A stretch of 64,000 nt of DNA, from contig NZ_JBCAQT010000016.1 in the NCBI RefSeq assembly GCF_038419845.1, positions 1-64,000 of the forward strand, given 5' to 3'. Below the pieces are notes generated by a model. The model saw only the letters and a program-made list of their open reading frames with translations, did not search any database and was not told where the DNA came from. Shown piece by piece: positions 39,103 through 48,438 of the stretch (its first letter is position 1; each line of letters opens with the position of its first letter). Origin of the DNA: Marinimicrobium sp038419845. Its GTDB lineage: Bacteria; Pseudomonadota; Gammaproteobacteria; Pseudomonadales; Cellvibrionaceae. The position numbers and the translations under genes are program-made.

Positions 39103-41331
39103 ATGGCCTTACCCAGCTTCAGCCAATTGAACAATATCGACCGCGGAGCCGCTTTCAAACAGCTGCGCGGCCTGGGCCAGAACAATCTGGGTGTGCCGCT
39201 GTTGCTGCTGATGTTGCTGGGTATGATGATTCTGCCCGTACCGCCGTTTCTGCTGGATGCTTTCTTTTCCTTCAATATCGCCCTGTCGATCGTCGTGCTG
39301 CTGGTGGGCGTCTACGCCATGCGGCCGCTGGATTTCGCCGTTTTTCCGACGATTCTGCTGGTGGCCACACTGCTGCGGTTGGCCCTGAATGTGGCCTCCA
39401 CCCGCGTGGTGCTGCTCAATGGGCACGAGGGTGGCGACGCCGCCGGTAAGGTGATCCAGGCCTTTGGCGAGGTGGTGATCGGGGGCAACTACGCGGTCGG
39501 TCTGGTGGTGTTCCTGATTCTGATGATCATCAACTTTGTGGTGGTCACCAAGGGTGCCGGGCGCATCTCCGAGGTGAGTGCCCGGTTTACCCTGGATGCC
39601 ATGCCGGGCAAACAGATGGCCATTGACGCCGACCTGAATGCCGGCCTGATCGACCAGGACGAGGCACGCACCCGGCGCCAGGACGTGGCGAGTGAGGCCG
39701 ACTTCTACGGCGCCATGGACGGTGCCAGCAAGTTTGTGCGCGGCGATGCCATCGCCGGCATCCTGATTCTGGTGATCAACATCATCGGCGGGTTGGGCAT
39801 CGGCATGATCCAGCACGACCTGGCCTTTTCCCAGGCGCTTGAGTTCTACATTCTGCTGACCATCGGCGACGGTCTGGTCGCCCAGATTCCGTCTCTGCTG
39901 CTGTCCACTTCCGCCGCCATTCTGGTGACCCGGGTCAACAGCTCCGAGGACATGCGCGAGCAGATCATGGGGCAGATGTTCGCCTCGCCCAAGGCACTGG
40001 CCATTGCCTCGGGCGTACTGATTCTGATGGGCTCGATCCCGGGCATGCCGCACGTCGCCTTTCTGGGCCTGGGCTTTCTCTGCGGCGGGCTGGCGTATTT
40101 CATTCACTGGCGTCAACAGCAACCCCAGGCGGTGGAAGCGGATCAGGGCTATGTGCCCCCGGCCAGCCGCTCGGCTCCCGGTGGGGGCAGTCAGCCGCCG
40201 ATCGATGCGGGGGGCTCCGGGGGAGGGACCGCGTCTCTGCCGCCGGCACCCAAAGAGTCCGCCGAGCTCGACTGGGACGACGTCCAGCCGGTGGACATCA
40301 TCGGGCTGGAAGTGGGTTATCGCCTTATTCCTCTGGTCGATCGGGGGCAGGGCGGTGAACTGCTGGGTCGGATCAAGGGGGTGCGCAAGAAGCTGTCCCA
40401 GGAAATGGGTTTTCTGATTCCCTCGGTGCATATCCGGGACAACCTGGACCTGATGCCCAACGCTTACCGGATCAGCCTGATGGGCGTCGCGGTGGCCGAG
40501 GCCGAGGTCTACCCGGACCGGGATATGGCGATCAATCCCGGTCAGGTATTCGGCGAACTGGAAGGCAACAAAACCAAGGATCCGGCCTTTGGCCTGGATG
40601 CGGTCTGGATCGATGCCAACCAGAAAGAGAAGGCCCAGACCCTGGGCTACACCGTGGTGGATGCCAGCACGGTGGTGGCCACCCACCTTAACCAGATTCT
40701 GCAACAGCACACCTGGGAGTTGCTGGGTCATGAGGATGTGCAGAAGCTGCTGGACATGCTCGCCAAGAGTTCTCCCAAGCTGGTGGAAGAGCTGGTGCCC
40801 AACACCGTCAGTCTGAACGTGTTGCTGAAGGTGCTGCAGAACCTGTTGCGTGAGCGGGTGCCGATTCGCGATATGCGCTCGATCGCCGAAGCCCTGGCGG
40901 CCAACCCGAGTAAGAGTCAAGATCCCGCCGCTTTGACCGCGGCGGCCCGGGTGGCGCTTTCACGCCAGATCGTACAGAACATCGTGGGTTCCGACCGGGA
41001 AATGCCGGTGATCACCCTGGATCCCGAGTTGGAACAGTTATTGCTCAACACTGTTCAGCAGGCACAGAAATCTGGCGCCGACGACAGTGCCTTTATCGAG
41101 CCCAGTCTGGCCGAACGCTTTCAGAAATCACTGATAGAGGCGGCACAAAAACAGGAAGTGGCGGGGAAACCGCTGATTCTGCTGGTGGCGGCGCCGTTGA
41201 GATCCATGCTGGCGCGTTTTGCCCGCAACAGTGTCCCGGACATGAATGTGTTGGCTTACACCGAAGTGCCCGAGAACAAACAGATATCCATTGAGGCCAG
41301 CGTCGGTGCCGGCCAGAAAAACAACCGCTAG
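39103..41331 (+). CDS. flhA: Flagellar export gate protein FlhA
   Basis: The largest export-gate component; a nonamer that uses the proton gradient and docks chaperone-substrate pairs. It has 742 residues. About eight membrane helices occupy the first 340, with the conserved FHIPEP-type loop (RISEVSARFTLDAMPGKQMAIDADLNAG). A linker rich in Gly/Ser/Pro lies at about 355-385, and the cytoplasmic ring domain spans about 400-735. It follows its own sigma-54 promoter and leads flhF-fleN-fliA. Confidence 0.95.
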   Translation: MALPSFSQLNNIDRGAAFKQLRGLGQNNLGVPLLLLMLLGMMILPVPPFLLDAFFSFNIALSIVVLLVGVYAMRPLDFAVFPTILLVATLLRLALNVASTRVVLLNGHEGGDAAGKVIQAFGEVVIGGNYAVGLVVFLILMIINFVVVTKGAGRISEVSARFTLDAMPGKQMAIDADLNAGLIDQDEARTRRQDVASEADFYGAMDGASKFVRGDAIAGILILVINIIGGLGIGMIQHDLAFSQALEFYILLTIGDGLVAQIPSLLLSTSAAILVTRVNSSEDMREQIMGQMFASPKALAIASGVLILMGSIPGMPHVAFLGLGFLCGGLAYFIHWRQQQPQAVEADQGYVPPASRSAPGGGSQPPIDAGGSGGGTASLPPAPKESAELDWDDVQPVDIIGLEVGYRLIPLVDRGQGGELLGRIKGVRKKLSQEMGFLIPSVHIRDNLDLMPNAYRISLMGVAVAEAEVYPDRDMAINPGQVFGELEGNKTKDPAFGLDAVWIDANQKEKAQTLGYTVVDASTVVATHLNQILQQHTWELLGHEDVQKLLDMLAKSSPKLVEELVPNTVSLNVLLKVLQNLLRERVPIRDMRSIAEALAANPSKSQDPAALTAAARVALSRQIVQNIVGSDREMPVITLDPELEQLLLNTVQQAQKSGADDSAFIEPSLAERFQKSLIEAAQKQEVAGKPLILLVAAPLRSMLARFARNSVPDMNVLAYTEVPENKQISIEASVGAGQKNNR

Positions 41332-41364
41332 CCCGGCCAGCTGACCCGGCTGAGTGTATAGACC

Positions 41365-41412
41365 CCAGCGTAGTCAATGACCTGCGCAGTAAACGACCAG
41401 CGCAGTAAACGA
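41365..41412 (+). repeat. Three 16-bp tandem units in the flhF leader
   Basis: CCAGCGTAGTCAATGA (41365-41380), CCTGCGCAGTAAACGA (41381-41396) and CCAGCGCAGTAAACGA (41397-41412), directly followed by the GGAG ribosome site of flhF. The last two units differ by one base. This resembles the arrays before fliG and fliK but has another sequence and period. Confidence 0.85.
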
Positions 41413-41423
41413 GGAGTACGACA

Positions 41424-42983
41424 ATGCAGGTAAAGCGATTTCTCGCGGCGGATATGCGACGCGCCCTGGAAATGGTTCGCCAGGAGCTGGGACCCGATGC
41501 GGTGATTCTGTCCAGTAACCGGACCAAAGAGGGGGTGGAGTTGTTGACTACAAAGGCGACTCCCGCCATGCCGGAGATGCCACCCGAACCTGAGCCCTCC
41601 ATGTCGGCCCCCGAACCGGATCAGGCAATACCGCAAGCGGGAAGGGCTCTACCGCAAACCGGTAAAGAACGGGCGGCGGCCATTGAACAGGCCCGTCAGC
41701 GCCAGCAGCTGCAGCGAGACGTCGAGGCCTCGGCCGAAGAATTCCTCAAACCCAATCAGACCGTGAACGCGGGCATTCCCGCCGGCCATGGCCGGGTCGC
41801 CGCCGCCATGGGTGCCGACCGGGCCCCGGGCTCTGGTAGTGTCCAGCATCATTCTGAGCCGCGCCGTGAAGATAGACGCAGCGACGACAGAGTCTCTGAC
41901 GTCCGGCGTTTCCAGTCGGCCGCCGAGCGCTACCCGCTGCACGATGAAACAGTGAGCGATCGCGCCCAGCGCCCGGCCGCCCAACAACCGACCCGCAACC
42001 CCTATGCCGCGTCAGCCAGTGGCGAAGCGCCCAGCTCGGGCCCTCAACTTCGGGAGTTGCAGGAAGAGCTGGCCGAAATGCGACTGCTGCTCGAAGAGCA
42101 GTTGTCTCAGGTGGTGGGCGAGCGCCGCGATGCCCCCAAGCCGCCGGCACTGGCCAGCATCTCGCGCCGCCTGGCCCGTATGGGGCTGCCCGCCTCGGCT
42201 GTGGAGGCCGTGATGGAAGGCGCCACCAGTCAGGGGCCACTGGCCCGCAGCTGGTCCGATGCGCTGGCCCGACTGTCCCGGCAACTGCCGGTCGATAATG
42301 CCGATCGGGTGGATAAGGGTGGCGTGTTTGCACTGGTTGGCCCCACTGGTGCGGGCAAAACCACCAGCATCGGCAAACTGGCCGCCCGCTATGTGATGGC
42401 CCATGGGGCGAGCGAAGTGGCACTGGTCACGCTCGATACCCATCGCATCGGCGGCCATGATCAGTTGCGTTCCCTGGCGCGTATATTGGGTATCACCGTC
42501 AAGGTGGTGGATGATCGTCAATCCCTGGACTCGGTGCTCTACAATCTGCGTCGCTGCTCGTTGGTCTTGATTGATACCGCGGGCTTCCGTCAGGGCGATC
42601 CGCGCCTGCTCGCCCAGATGGCGCTGCTCGAATCTCAGCCCAAAGTGGAAAATCTTCTGGTGTTGCCCTGTAACAGTCAGGAAGCCATGCTCAAGGCTTC
42701 ACTGCACGCCTACAGTGGCGCGGGGCTGGCCGGTTGCATCCTGACCAAACTGGATGAGAGCGCGAGCCTGGGTGAGGCCATGGGCGTAGTCATGCAGAGC
42801 GGGGTGCCGATCGTCTATACTACCCACGGCCAGGATATCCCGCGCGATCTGGACGTTGCCCGTGGGCATCAGCTGGTGGCGCGAGCCGCGGCCCTGATCA
42901 AACAGACACACAGTGAACGTCGATCCGTCGACCCTGAACAACCGGCCAAAAAGACAGTCCGGCCACGATCCCGGGCGGTCTGA
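41424..42983 (+). CDS. flhF: Flagellar SRP-like GTPase FlhF
   Basis: An SRP-type GTPase that places the flagellum at the cell pole. It has 519 residues: a conserved N-terminal segment (MQVKRFLAADMRRALEMVRQ), a long variable basic/Pro/Gln-rich region (about 45-215), and the NG GTPase domain with GPTGAGKTTSIGKLA (about 302-316), LVTLDTHRIGGHDQLR, and LIDTAGFRQGD. The Asp of TKLDES is present. fleN and fliA follow, the standard polar-flagellum order. Confidence 0.95.
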   Translation: MQVKRFLAADMRRALEMVRQELGPDAVILSSNRTKEGVELLTTKATPAMPEMPPEPEPSMSAPEPDQAIPQAGRALPQTGKERAAAIEQARQRQQLQRDVEASAEEFLKPNQTVNAGIPAGHGRVAAAMGADRAPGSGSVQHHSEPRREDRRSDDRVSDVRRFQSAAERYPLHDETVSDRAQRPAAQQPTRNPYAASASGEAPSSGPQLRELQEELAEMRLLLEEQLSQVVGERRDAPKPPALASISRRLARMGLPASAVEAVMEGATSQGPLARSWSDALARLSRQLPVDNADRVDKGGVFALVGPTGAGKTTSIGKLAARYVMAHGASEVALVTLDTHRIGGHDQLRSLARILGITVKVVDDRQSLDSVLYNLRRCSLVLIDTAGFRQGDPRLLAQMALLESQPKVENLLVLPCNSQEAMLKASLHAYSGAGLAGCILTKLDESASLGEAMGVVMQSGVPIVYTTHGQDIPRDLDVARGHQLVARAAALIKQTHSERRSVDPEQPAKKTVRPRSRAV

Positions 42984-43045
42984 CCGGCGGTATTGAACGC
43001 CGTCTTTAACAGTCCGCCAGCGGATTTCGAGGAGTAATAACACAC

Positions 43046-43870
43046 ATGAGTCAAGCGCGTCCGGTACAAGTCATCGCGGTCTCCGGTGGCAAAGGCGGAG
43101 TCGGCAAGAGCAATATCTCCGTCAATCTCAGTATCGCCCTGGCGGAACTGCGCCGCCGGGTGGTGCTGCTCGATGCCGACCTGGGGCTGGCGAATGTCGA
43201 TGTGCTGCTGGGTCTGAAGGCCAAACACACATTGTCCGACGTGCTCGAGGGCACCCACAGCCTGGTGGATGTGCTGGTGCCCGGTCCCTCCGGTCTGAAA
43301 ATTGTGCCGGCGGCCTCCGGTGTGCAGCGCATGACCATGCTCGGTCCGCGCGAGCACGCCGGGCTGATCAACGCTTTCAGCGAACTGAGTGATCAGCTGG
43401 ATGTGCTGGTGGTGGATACGGCGGCCGGTATTTCCGATACCGTCATCAGCTTTGTGCGCGCGGCCAACGAAGTGCTGGTGGTGGTCTGTGATGAACCCTC
43501 GTCCATTACCGATGCTTACGCCCTGATCAAGGTGCTCAACCGCGATCACGGTCTGCAGCGCTTTCGGGTGGTGGCCAATATGACCCGCACGCCGCGTGAG
43601 GGCCAGGCCATGTTCAACAAGCTCAATGGCGTGTGCGAGCGATTTCTGGATGTTACGCTTCAATTTTCCGGGCATATCCCGTTTGATGAAAATGTACGCA
43701 AAGCCGTGCAGAAACAGAAATCGTTGCTGGAGTTTGCCCCTCACGCCAAGGCGTCTCAGGCCATCCGGGAGCTGGCGCGAGAGGTGGACCAATGGCCCCT
43801 GCCCAGCGCACCTACGGGCCGTCTGGAATTTTTTGTCGAGCGCCTGCTTCAGGTCGCCAACAGCCGCTAG
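43046..43870 (+). CDS. fleN: Flagellar number regulator FleN (FlhG)
   Basis: A MinD/ParA-like ATPase that limits flagellum number by inhibiting FleQ and counteracting FlhF. It has 274 residues. The deviant Walker A is SGGKGGVGKSN (about 13-23), with LLDADLGLANVDVLLGL and VVDTAAGISDTV following. The C-terminal region contains the amphipathic membrane-targeting stretch near the end. ATG follows GAGGAG. Confidence 0.95.
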   Translation: MSQARPVQVIAVSGGKGGVGKSNISVNLSIALAELRRRVVLLDADLGLANVDVLLGLKAKHTLSDVLEGTHSLVDVLVPGPSGLKIVPAASGVQRMTMLGPREHAGLINAFSELSDQLDVLVVDTAAGISDTVISFVRAANEVLVVVCDEPSSITDAYALIKVLNRDHGLQRFRVVANMTRTPREGQAMFNKLNGVCERFLDVTLQFSGHIPFDENVRKAVQKQKSLLEFAPHAKASQAIRELAREVDQWPLPSAPTGRLEFFVERLLQVANSR

Positions 43871-43905
43871 CGAAGGCCGTTAACGGGCTTTGGAGGTAAC
43901 TGACA

Positions 43906-44652
43906 ATGGCCGCAGCCGATGGATTAGCCATGTACGATAAAACCAGACAGATTGGCAGCCAGATTCGGGTGGAAGATTACGCCCCTCTGGTGAAACGGAT
44001 CGCCCATCACATGATGCTGCGTATGCCCGCCTGTGTGCAGGTGGATGATCTGATTCAGGCCGGGATGATCGGTCTGCTGGAGGCCGCGCAGAAATACGAC
44101 TCCTCGCGGGGCGCCAGCTTTGAAACCTATGCCGGTATCCGGATTCGCGGGGCGATTGTCGATGAGATGCGCCGGGGCGACTGGGCGCCACGCTCGGTGC
44201 ACCGCAATGCCCGCCGGATCAGTGAAGCCATCGGGGTGGTGGAGAGCCGCACCGGTCGGGACGCCCAGGATGCCGAGGTGGCGGACGAGTTGGGGGTCGA
44301 GATCAATGACTATTTCGCCATGCTGCGCGACAGCAGTGCCAGCCGCCTGTTCAGTTACGAAGAGGCCTTCGGGGACGACGAGACCAGCATCTCCACCGCC
44401 GGCACCGGTAGCGACCACGCCAGCCCCCTGGAAGGAATTCAGCGCTCGGCGCTAAAGCATTCGCTTGCGCAGGCGATAACCCAACTACCGGAGCGGGAAA
44501 AACTGGTATTGGCGCTCTATTATGACGAGGAGCTCAACCTCAAGGAGATCGGGCAGGTGCTGGGCGTCAGTGAGTCGCGTGTCAGCCAGATTCACAGTCA
44601 GGCCGCTCTGCGCCTGCGCACCCGTCTGGCAGACTGGCGCGGCGAAGATTGA
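43906..44652 (+). CDS. fliA: Flagellar sigma factor FliA (sigma-28)
   Basis: The sigma factor for late flagellar genes; its recognition sites are seen before mcp, fliC, fliD and fliS in this window. The 248 residues contain region 2 (DLIQAGMIGLLEAAQKYD, ASFETYAGIRIRGAIVDEMRRGDW), region 3 and region 4 with the HTH (LNLKEIGQVLGVSESRVSQIHSQA). Its inhibitor FlgM is not in the window. Confidence 0.95.
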   Translation: MAAADGLAMYDKTRQIGSQIRVEDYAPLVKRIAHHMMLRMPACVQVDDLIQAGMIGLLEAAQKYDSSRGASFETYAGIRIRGAIVDEMRRGDWAPRSVHRNARRISEAIGVVESRTGRDAQDAEVADELGVEINDYFAMLRDSSASRLFSYEEAFGDDETSISTAGTGSDHASPLEGIQRSALKHSLAQAITQLPEREKLVLALYYDEELNLKEIGQVLGVSESRVSQIHSQAALRLRTRLADWRGED

Positions 44653-44766
44653 CCTGGGGCGCATTTGTGGGTAATTTGCCCGGCTGCTTGCTGAGTCCAA
44701 GGCTCGGCCCTGCTATCATAGACTCAACTCTTAAACCGACTCCCGCCAGAGTAGATGGAGGTTGCA

Positions 44767-45150
44767 TTGGATAAAAACATGAAAATCCTGATTGTCGACG
44801 ATTTCTCGACGATGCGACGGATTATTAAAAACCTGCTTAGAGACCTGGGTTTCAGCAACACTCACGAGGCGGATGATGGCGTTACGGCGCTCCCCATGCT
44901 TCGCAGCGGCGAATTCGACTTTCTGATTACCGACTGGAATATGCCCGGCATGAGTGGCATTGACCTGCTGAGGGCGGTGCGTGAAGACGAGAAGCTCAAT
45001 ACGCTCCCGGTGCTGATGGTGACCGCTGAAGCCAAGCGCGACCAGATAATCGAAGCGGCCAAGGCGGGCGTCAACGGTTACGTGGTCAAGCCCTTCACCG
45101 CGGCCGCACTGAAAGAAAAAATCGAGAAAATTTTCGAGCGCGTCAACTGA
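44767..45150 (+). CDS. cheY: Chemotaxis response regulator CheY
   Basis: The single-domain receiver whose phosphorylated form binds FliM. It has 127 residues from TTG 44767, with GGAGG 4 bp upstream; an ATG at 44755 overlaps that ribosome site and is rejected. Receiver residues: acidic pair VDDFS, phosphorylation Asp in ITDWNMPGMSG, Thr in VTAEAKRDQ, Lys in VVKPFTA. First gene of the chemotaxis operon, 114 bp after fliA. Confidence 0.94.
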   Translation: MDKNMKILIVDDFSTMRRIIKNLLRDLGFSNTHEADDGVTALPMLRSGEFDFLITDWNMPGMSGIDLLRAVREDEKLNTLPVLMVTAEAKRDQIIEAAKAGVNGYVVKPFTAAALKEKIEKIFERVN

Positions 45151-45187
45151 TTGGCGCTCGGCGCTACAGGTATAATAAGGCTTTCCC

Positions 45188-45994
45188 ATGGCTTCACCAT
45201 CCCAGCTGCATGAGAACGAGGAGTTCATCTCCGAACTGAAAGAGTGCGCCAAGCTCCTGGTTGATAAACTGCAGGGCGATCACTACGAAGAGGCATCCCA
45301 GCTGATTCACGCCATGACCGAAGTGCGTGACCGACACATCTTTCAGTCCGTGGGTCGACTGACCCGTGGCCTGCACGATGCCATCGTCAATTTCAATGTC
45401 GATGGTGACCTGACCTCTGAACCTCCCAATATTGCCAACTCCGAAATACGGGACGCCTCCAACCGCCTGAACTATGTCATCGACCTGACCCAGAAGGCGG
45501 CCGATAAAACCATGGACATGGTGGATGAGTCAGCGCCCATCGCGACCAATCTGGGTCAGGAGGCCGGAGCGCTGCGTGAGGAGTGGGCCCGGCTGAAGCG
45601 CCGCGAAATGTCGCCGGACGAGTTCCGGGACCTGTACCACCGGATGGATGAGTTTCTGGGCCAGATGGTCACCGGAACCGACCAGCTGGGCCGCAATATG
45701 CAGGAAATCGTGCTTGAACAGGGCTTTCAGGATCTGACCGGACAGGTGCTCAAGCGGGTGATCGGACTGATCAACGATGTCGAGCAGGATCTGGTGAGCC
45801 TGGTACGGATCGCCTCCCAGGTGGAAGACGTTACAGGTTTTGAGTTTGATGCCGATACCGGAGAGGGCGGCAGTGAGAAACGCAAGAACAGAAACAAGTC
45901 AGGCGAGGGACCCCAGATCAACGCCAGCGAAAAAGCCGACGTGGTCAGTAACCAGGACGAAGTCGATGACCTGCTCTCCAGTCTCGGGTTTTAG
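45188..45994 (+). CDS. cheZ: Chemotaxis phosphatase CheZ
   Basis: Dephosphorylates CheY-P. It has 268 residues forming a long helical hairpin (about 30-200), with the catalytic-region motif VLEQGFQDLTGQVLKRV (Gln in QDLTGQ). The tail (about 215-255) is polar and disordered, and the final segment QDEVDDLLSSLGF is the conserved C-terminal helix that binds CheY. Confidence 0.95.
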   Translation: MASPSQLHENEEFISELKECAKLLVDKLQGDHYEEASQLIHAMTEVRDRHIFQSVGRLTRGLHDAIVNFNVDGDLTSEPPNIANSEIRDASNRLNYVIDLTQKAADKTMDMVDESAPIATNLGQEAGALREEWARLKRREMSPDEFRDLYHRMDEFLGQMVTGTDQLGRNMQEIVLEQGFQDLTGQVLKRVIGLINDVEQDLVSLVRIASQVEDVTGFEFDADTGEGGSEKRKNRNKSGEGPQINASEKADVVSNQDEVDDLLSSLGF

Positions 45995-46055
45995 TGGCTG
46001 ATATTGGCGCTTGATCGTTAGCCGCCTGTCATTGTTTGTATTTTAGGAGCGCTGA

Positions 46056-48377
46056 ATGGGTTTCGGTGAAGACGAAGAAATTCTCCAGGACTTCCTGGTC
46101 GAAGCAGGGGAAATACTGGAGAAACTGTCGGAGCAGCTGGTCGATCTCGAGCAGCGCCCCGATGACACCGATTTGCTCAATGCGATCTTTCGCGGCTTTC
46201 ATACCGTCAAGGGCGGTGCCGGCTTTCTGCAGCTCGATCCCATGGTCGAATGCTGCCATGTGACCGAGAACCTGTTTGATGTGCTGCGCAACGGCCAGCG
46301 CCAGGTAACGCCAGAGCTGATGGACGTGGTGCTCGAAGCACTCGACACCGTCAATCAACAATTTGCCGACATTTCTCAGGGCGAGGCGATGTCGCCCCCC
46401 GATCCCGACCTGATTCTCACCCTGGAGCGCCTGGTCAAGGGCGAGCCCGCCGGCGCGAATGACGGTCACTCTGAGGCCCAGGCCGACCCGGACCCGGGAA
46501 CCGGCGAACAATCCCCTCCCGCCAGCGGTGACATCACCGACGATGAGTTTGAGCAGCTGCTCGATGCCATTACCGACGAACCGGCCGCCTCGGGCAAGCC
46601 GGCTCCTGCCTCATCGGCCAGCGACGACACCATCGAAGAAGACGAATTTGAAGCCCTGCTGGATGAAATTCACGGCAAGGGCAAAGCCCCGGGAAGCTCC
46701 CAGAAGACCCCGGATGACAAACCGGCCGATGCCGGTGCGGGGCAGGGCAGCGACGAAATTGACGATGATGAGTTCGAAGCGCTACTGGACGAGCTGCACG
46801 GCAAGGGCAAGGGGCCCGGCGCGGGCGCAGCCAAACCGGCGACGACGGCTTCTTCCGAGTCCGGCAACAAAAAAGCGGCCAGTGGTGACACCGATGACGT
46901 CATTTCCGATGACGAGTTCGAATCCCTACTGGATGAACTGCACGGCCAGGGGCGTGGCCCGAGCGTGGGCGCCAAACCGGCGGGCAAGTCAGAGCCCGCC
47001 TCAGCGGTCGAGCCACAAGAGCCTGCTGAAAAACCGGAACCGGCACCAGCAAGCTCGCCCAAAGCGAGCAGTGGCGGAGGTGGCAACGAGTCTCCCGCGA
47101 ACACCAAACCGCCCGTAACCGGAGGCAAAGGTCCGGAGAAGAAGGGCCCAGAGAAGAAAGGTCCGGAGAAGAAGAACACTGAAAAGGATGGAGGCGCTAC
47201 CGCGCCGGCGGCGGACACCACGGTCCGGGTCGATACCCAGCGGCTCGACGAAATCATGAACATGGTGGGCGAGCTGGTGCTGGTGCGCAATCGGCTGGTG
47301 CGCCTGGGCGATGACATCCAGAACGAGGCATTGGCCAAGGCCGTCTCCAACCTCGATGTGGTCACGGCCGACCTGCAATCCTCGGTCATGAAAACCCGGA
47401 TGCAGCCCATCAAAAAGGTGTTTGGTCGTTTCCCACGAGTGGTGCGCGATCTGGCCCGCAACCTGAAAAAGGAAGTGAGCCTGGAGATGGTGGGGGAGGA
47501 CACAGACCTCGACAAAAACCTGGTCGAGGCGCTGTCCGATCCGCTGGTGCACCTGGTGCGCAACTCCGTGGATCACGGCATAGAGCTGCCCGATGCGCGC
47601 GAAGCCGCCGGCAAGCCCCGGGCGGGCACTGTGGTCCTGGCGGCCGAGCAGGAAGGCGATCATATACTCTTGTCGATCACCGACGACGGCGCGGGGATGG
47701 ACCCGGACAAGCTGCGCCAGATTGCCGTGAGCAAAGGCGTCATGGACGCCGATAGTGCCCAGCGATTGTCTGACACCGAGGCGTTCAACCTGATTTTCGC
47801 GCCGGGCTTCTCTACCAAAACCGAGATTTCCGACGTTTCCGGACGCGGCGTCGGTATGGATGTGGTGAAAACCAAAATCAGCCAGCTCAACGGCACCATT
47901 GAGATTCAGTCGACCCTGGGCGAGGGCACCCGGCTGAAGATCAAAGTACCGCTGACGCTGGCGATCATGCCCACCCTGATGGTGATGCTGGCCAAGCAGG
48001 CTTTTGCCTTGCCGCTGGCCAGCGTTCAGGAAATATTTCATATGGATATGCGCAAAACTCACACCGTGGATGGCCAGGAGTGCGTCACCATCCGGGATCG
48101 GGCGATTCCGGTGTTTTATCTCAAAGACTGGTTGATCAGTGGCGTTCGCGAAGACCGAAGCCACGAAGCCCACGTGGTGATTGTGGCCATCGGAACGCGC
48201 AAAGTGGGGTTTGTGGTGGACCAGTTGATCGGTCAGGAAGAAGTGGTGATCAAGCCTCTGGGAAAAATGTTGCAGGGCACGCCCGGAATGGCCGGGGCGA
48301 CGATTACCGGAGATGGTACTATGGCGCTCATCCTGGACGTCCCCGGTTTGCTCAAACGCTACGCGGGTGGCGTCTGA
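46056..48377 (+). CDS. cheA: Chemotaxis histidine kinase CheA
   Basis: The kinase of the chemoreceptor array. It has 773 residues. The P1 HPt domain (1-110) has phosphorylated His49 in FRGFHTVKGGAGF. A very long linker (about 125-385) carries four DEFExLLD motifs near residues 163, 196, 238 and 287, three of which continue as HG(K/Q)G(K/R), and a KGPEK-type repeat (about 358-376). P3 dimerisation, the P4 ATPase (LVRNSVDHGIE, DDGAGMD, GRGVGMDVV) and the P5 CheW-like domain follow. No clear P2 fold is seen; the repeated motifs may serve for docking. Confidence 0.95.
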   Translation: MGFGEDEEILQDFLVEAGEILEKLSEQLVDLEQRPDDTDLLNAIFRGFHTVKGGAGFLQLDPMVECCHVTENLFDVLRNGQRQVTPELMDVVLEALDTVNQQFADISQGEAMSPPDPDLILTLERLVKGEPAGANDGHSEAQADPDPGTGEQSPPASGDITDDEFEQLLDAITDEPAASGKPAPASSASDDTIEEDEFEALLDEIHGKGKAPGSSQKTPDDKPADAGAGQGSDEIDDDEFEALLDELHGKGKGPGAGAAKPATTASSESGNKKAASGDTDDVISDDEFESLLDELHGQGRGPSVGAKPAGKSEPASAVEPQEPAEKPEPAPASSPKASSGGGGNESPANTKPPVTGGKGPEKKGPEKKGPEKKNTEKDGGATAPAADTTVRVDTQRLDEIMNMVGELVLVRNRLVRLGDDIQNEALAKAVSNLDVVTADLQSSVMKTRMQPIKKVFGRFPRVVRDLARNLKKEVSLEMVGEDTDLDKNLVEALSDPLVHLVRNSVDHGIELPDAREAAGKPRAGTVVLAAEQEGDHILLSITDDGAGMDPDKLRQIAVSKGVMDADSAQRLSDTEAFNLIFAPGFSTKTEISDVSGRGVGMDVVKTKISQLNGTIEIQSTLGEGTRLKIKVPLTLAIMPTLMVMLAKQAFALPLASVQEIFHMDMRKTHTVDGQECVTIRDRAIPVFYLKDWLISGVREDRSHEAHVVIVAIGTRKVGFVVDQLIGQEEVVIKPLGKMLQGTPGMAGATITGDGTMALILDVPGLLKRYAGGV

Positions 48378-48438
48378 CCGGATAACCCACGGCTACGGAG
48401 TCACCGGGCCACAGAGTCAAACACAGGAGTTTCCAGCG

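Noticed and set aside
39109..40920. Long minus-strand open frame (603 codons) opposite flhA
   Set aside because: It is a shadow of the high-GC flhA coding sequence; its translation is His/Gln-rich with no family signature, and flhA is certain on the plus strand.
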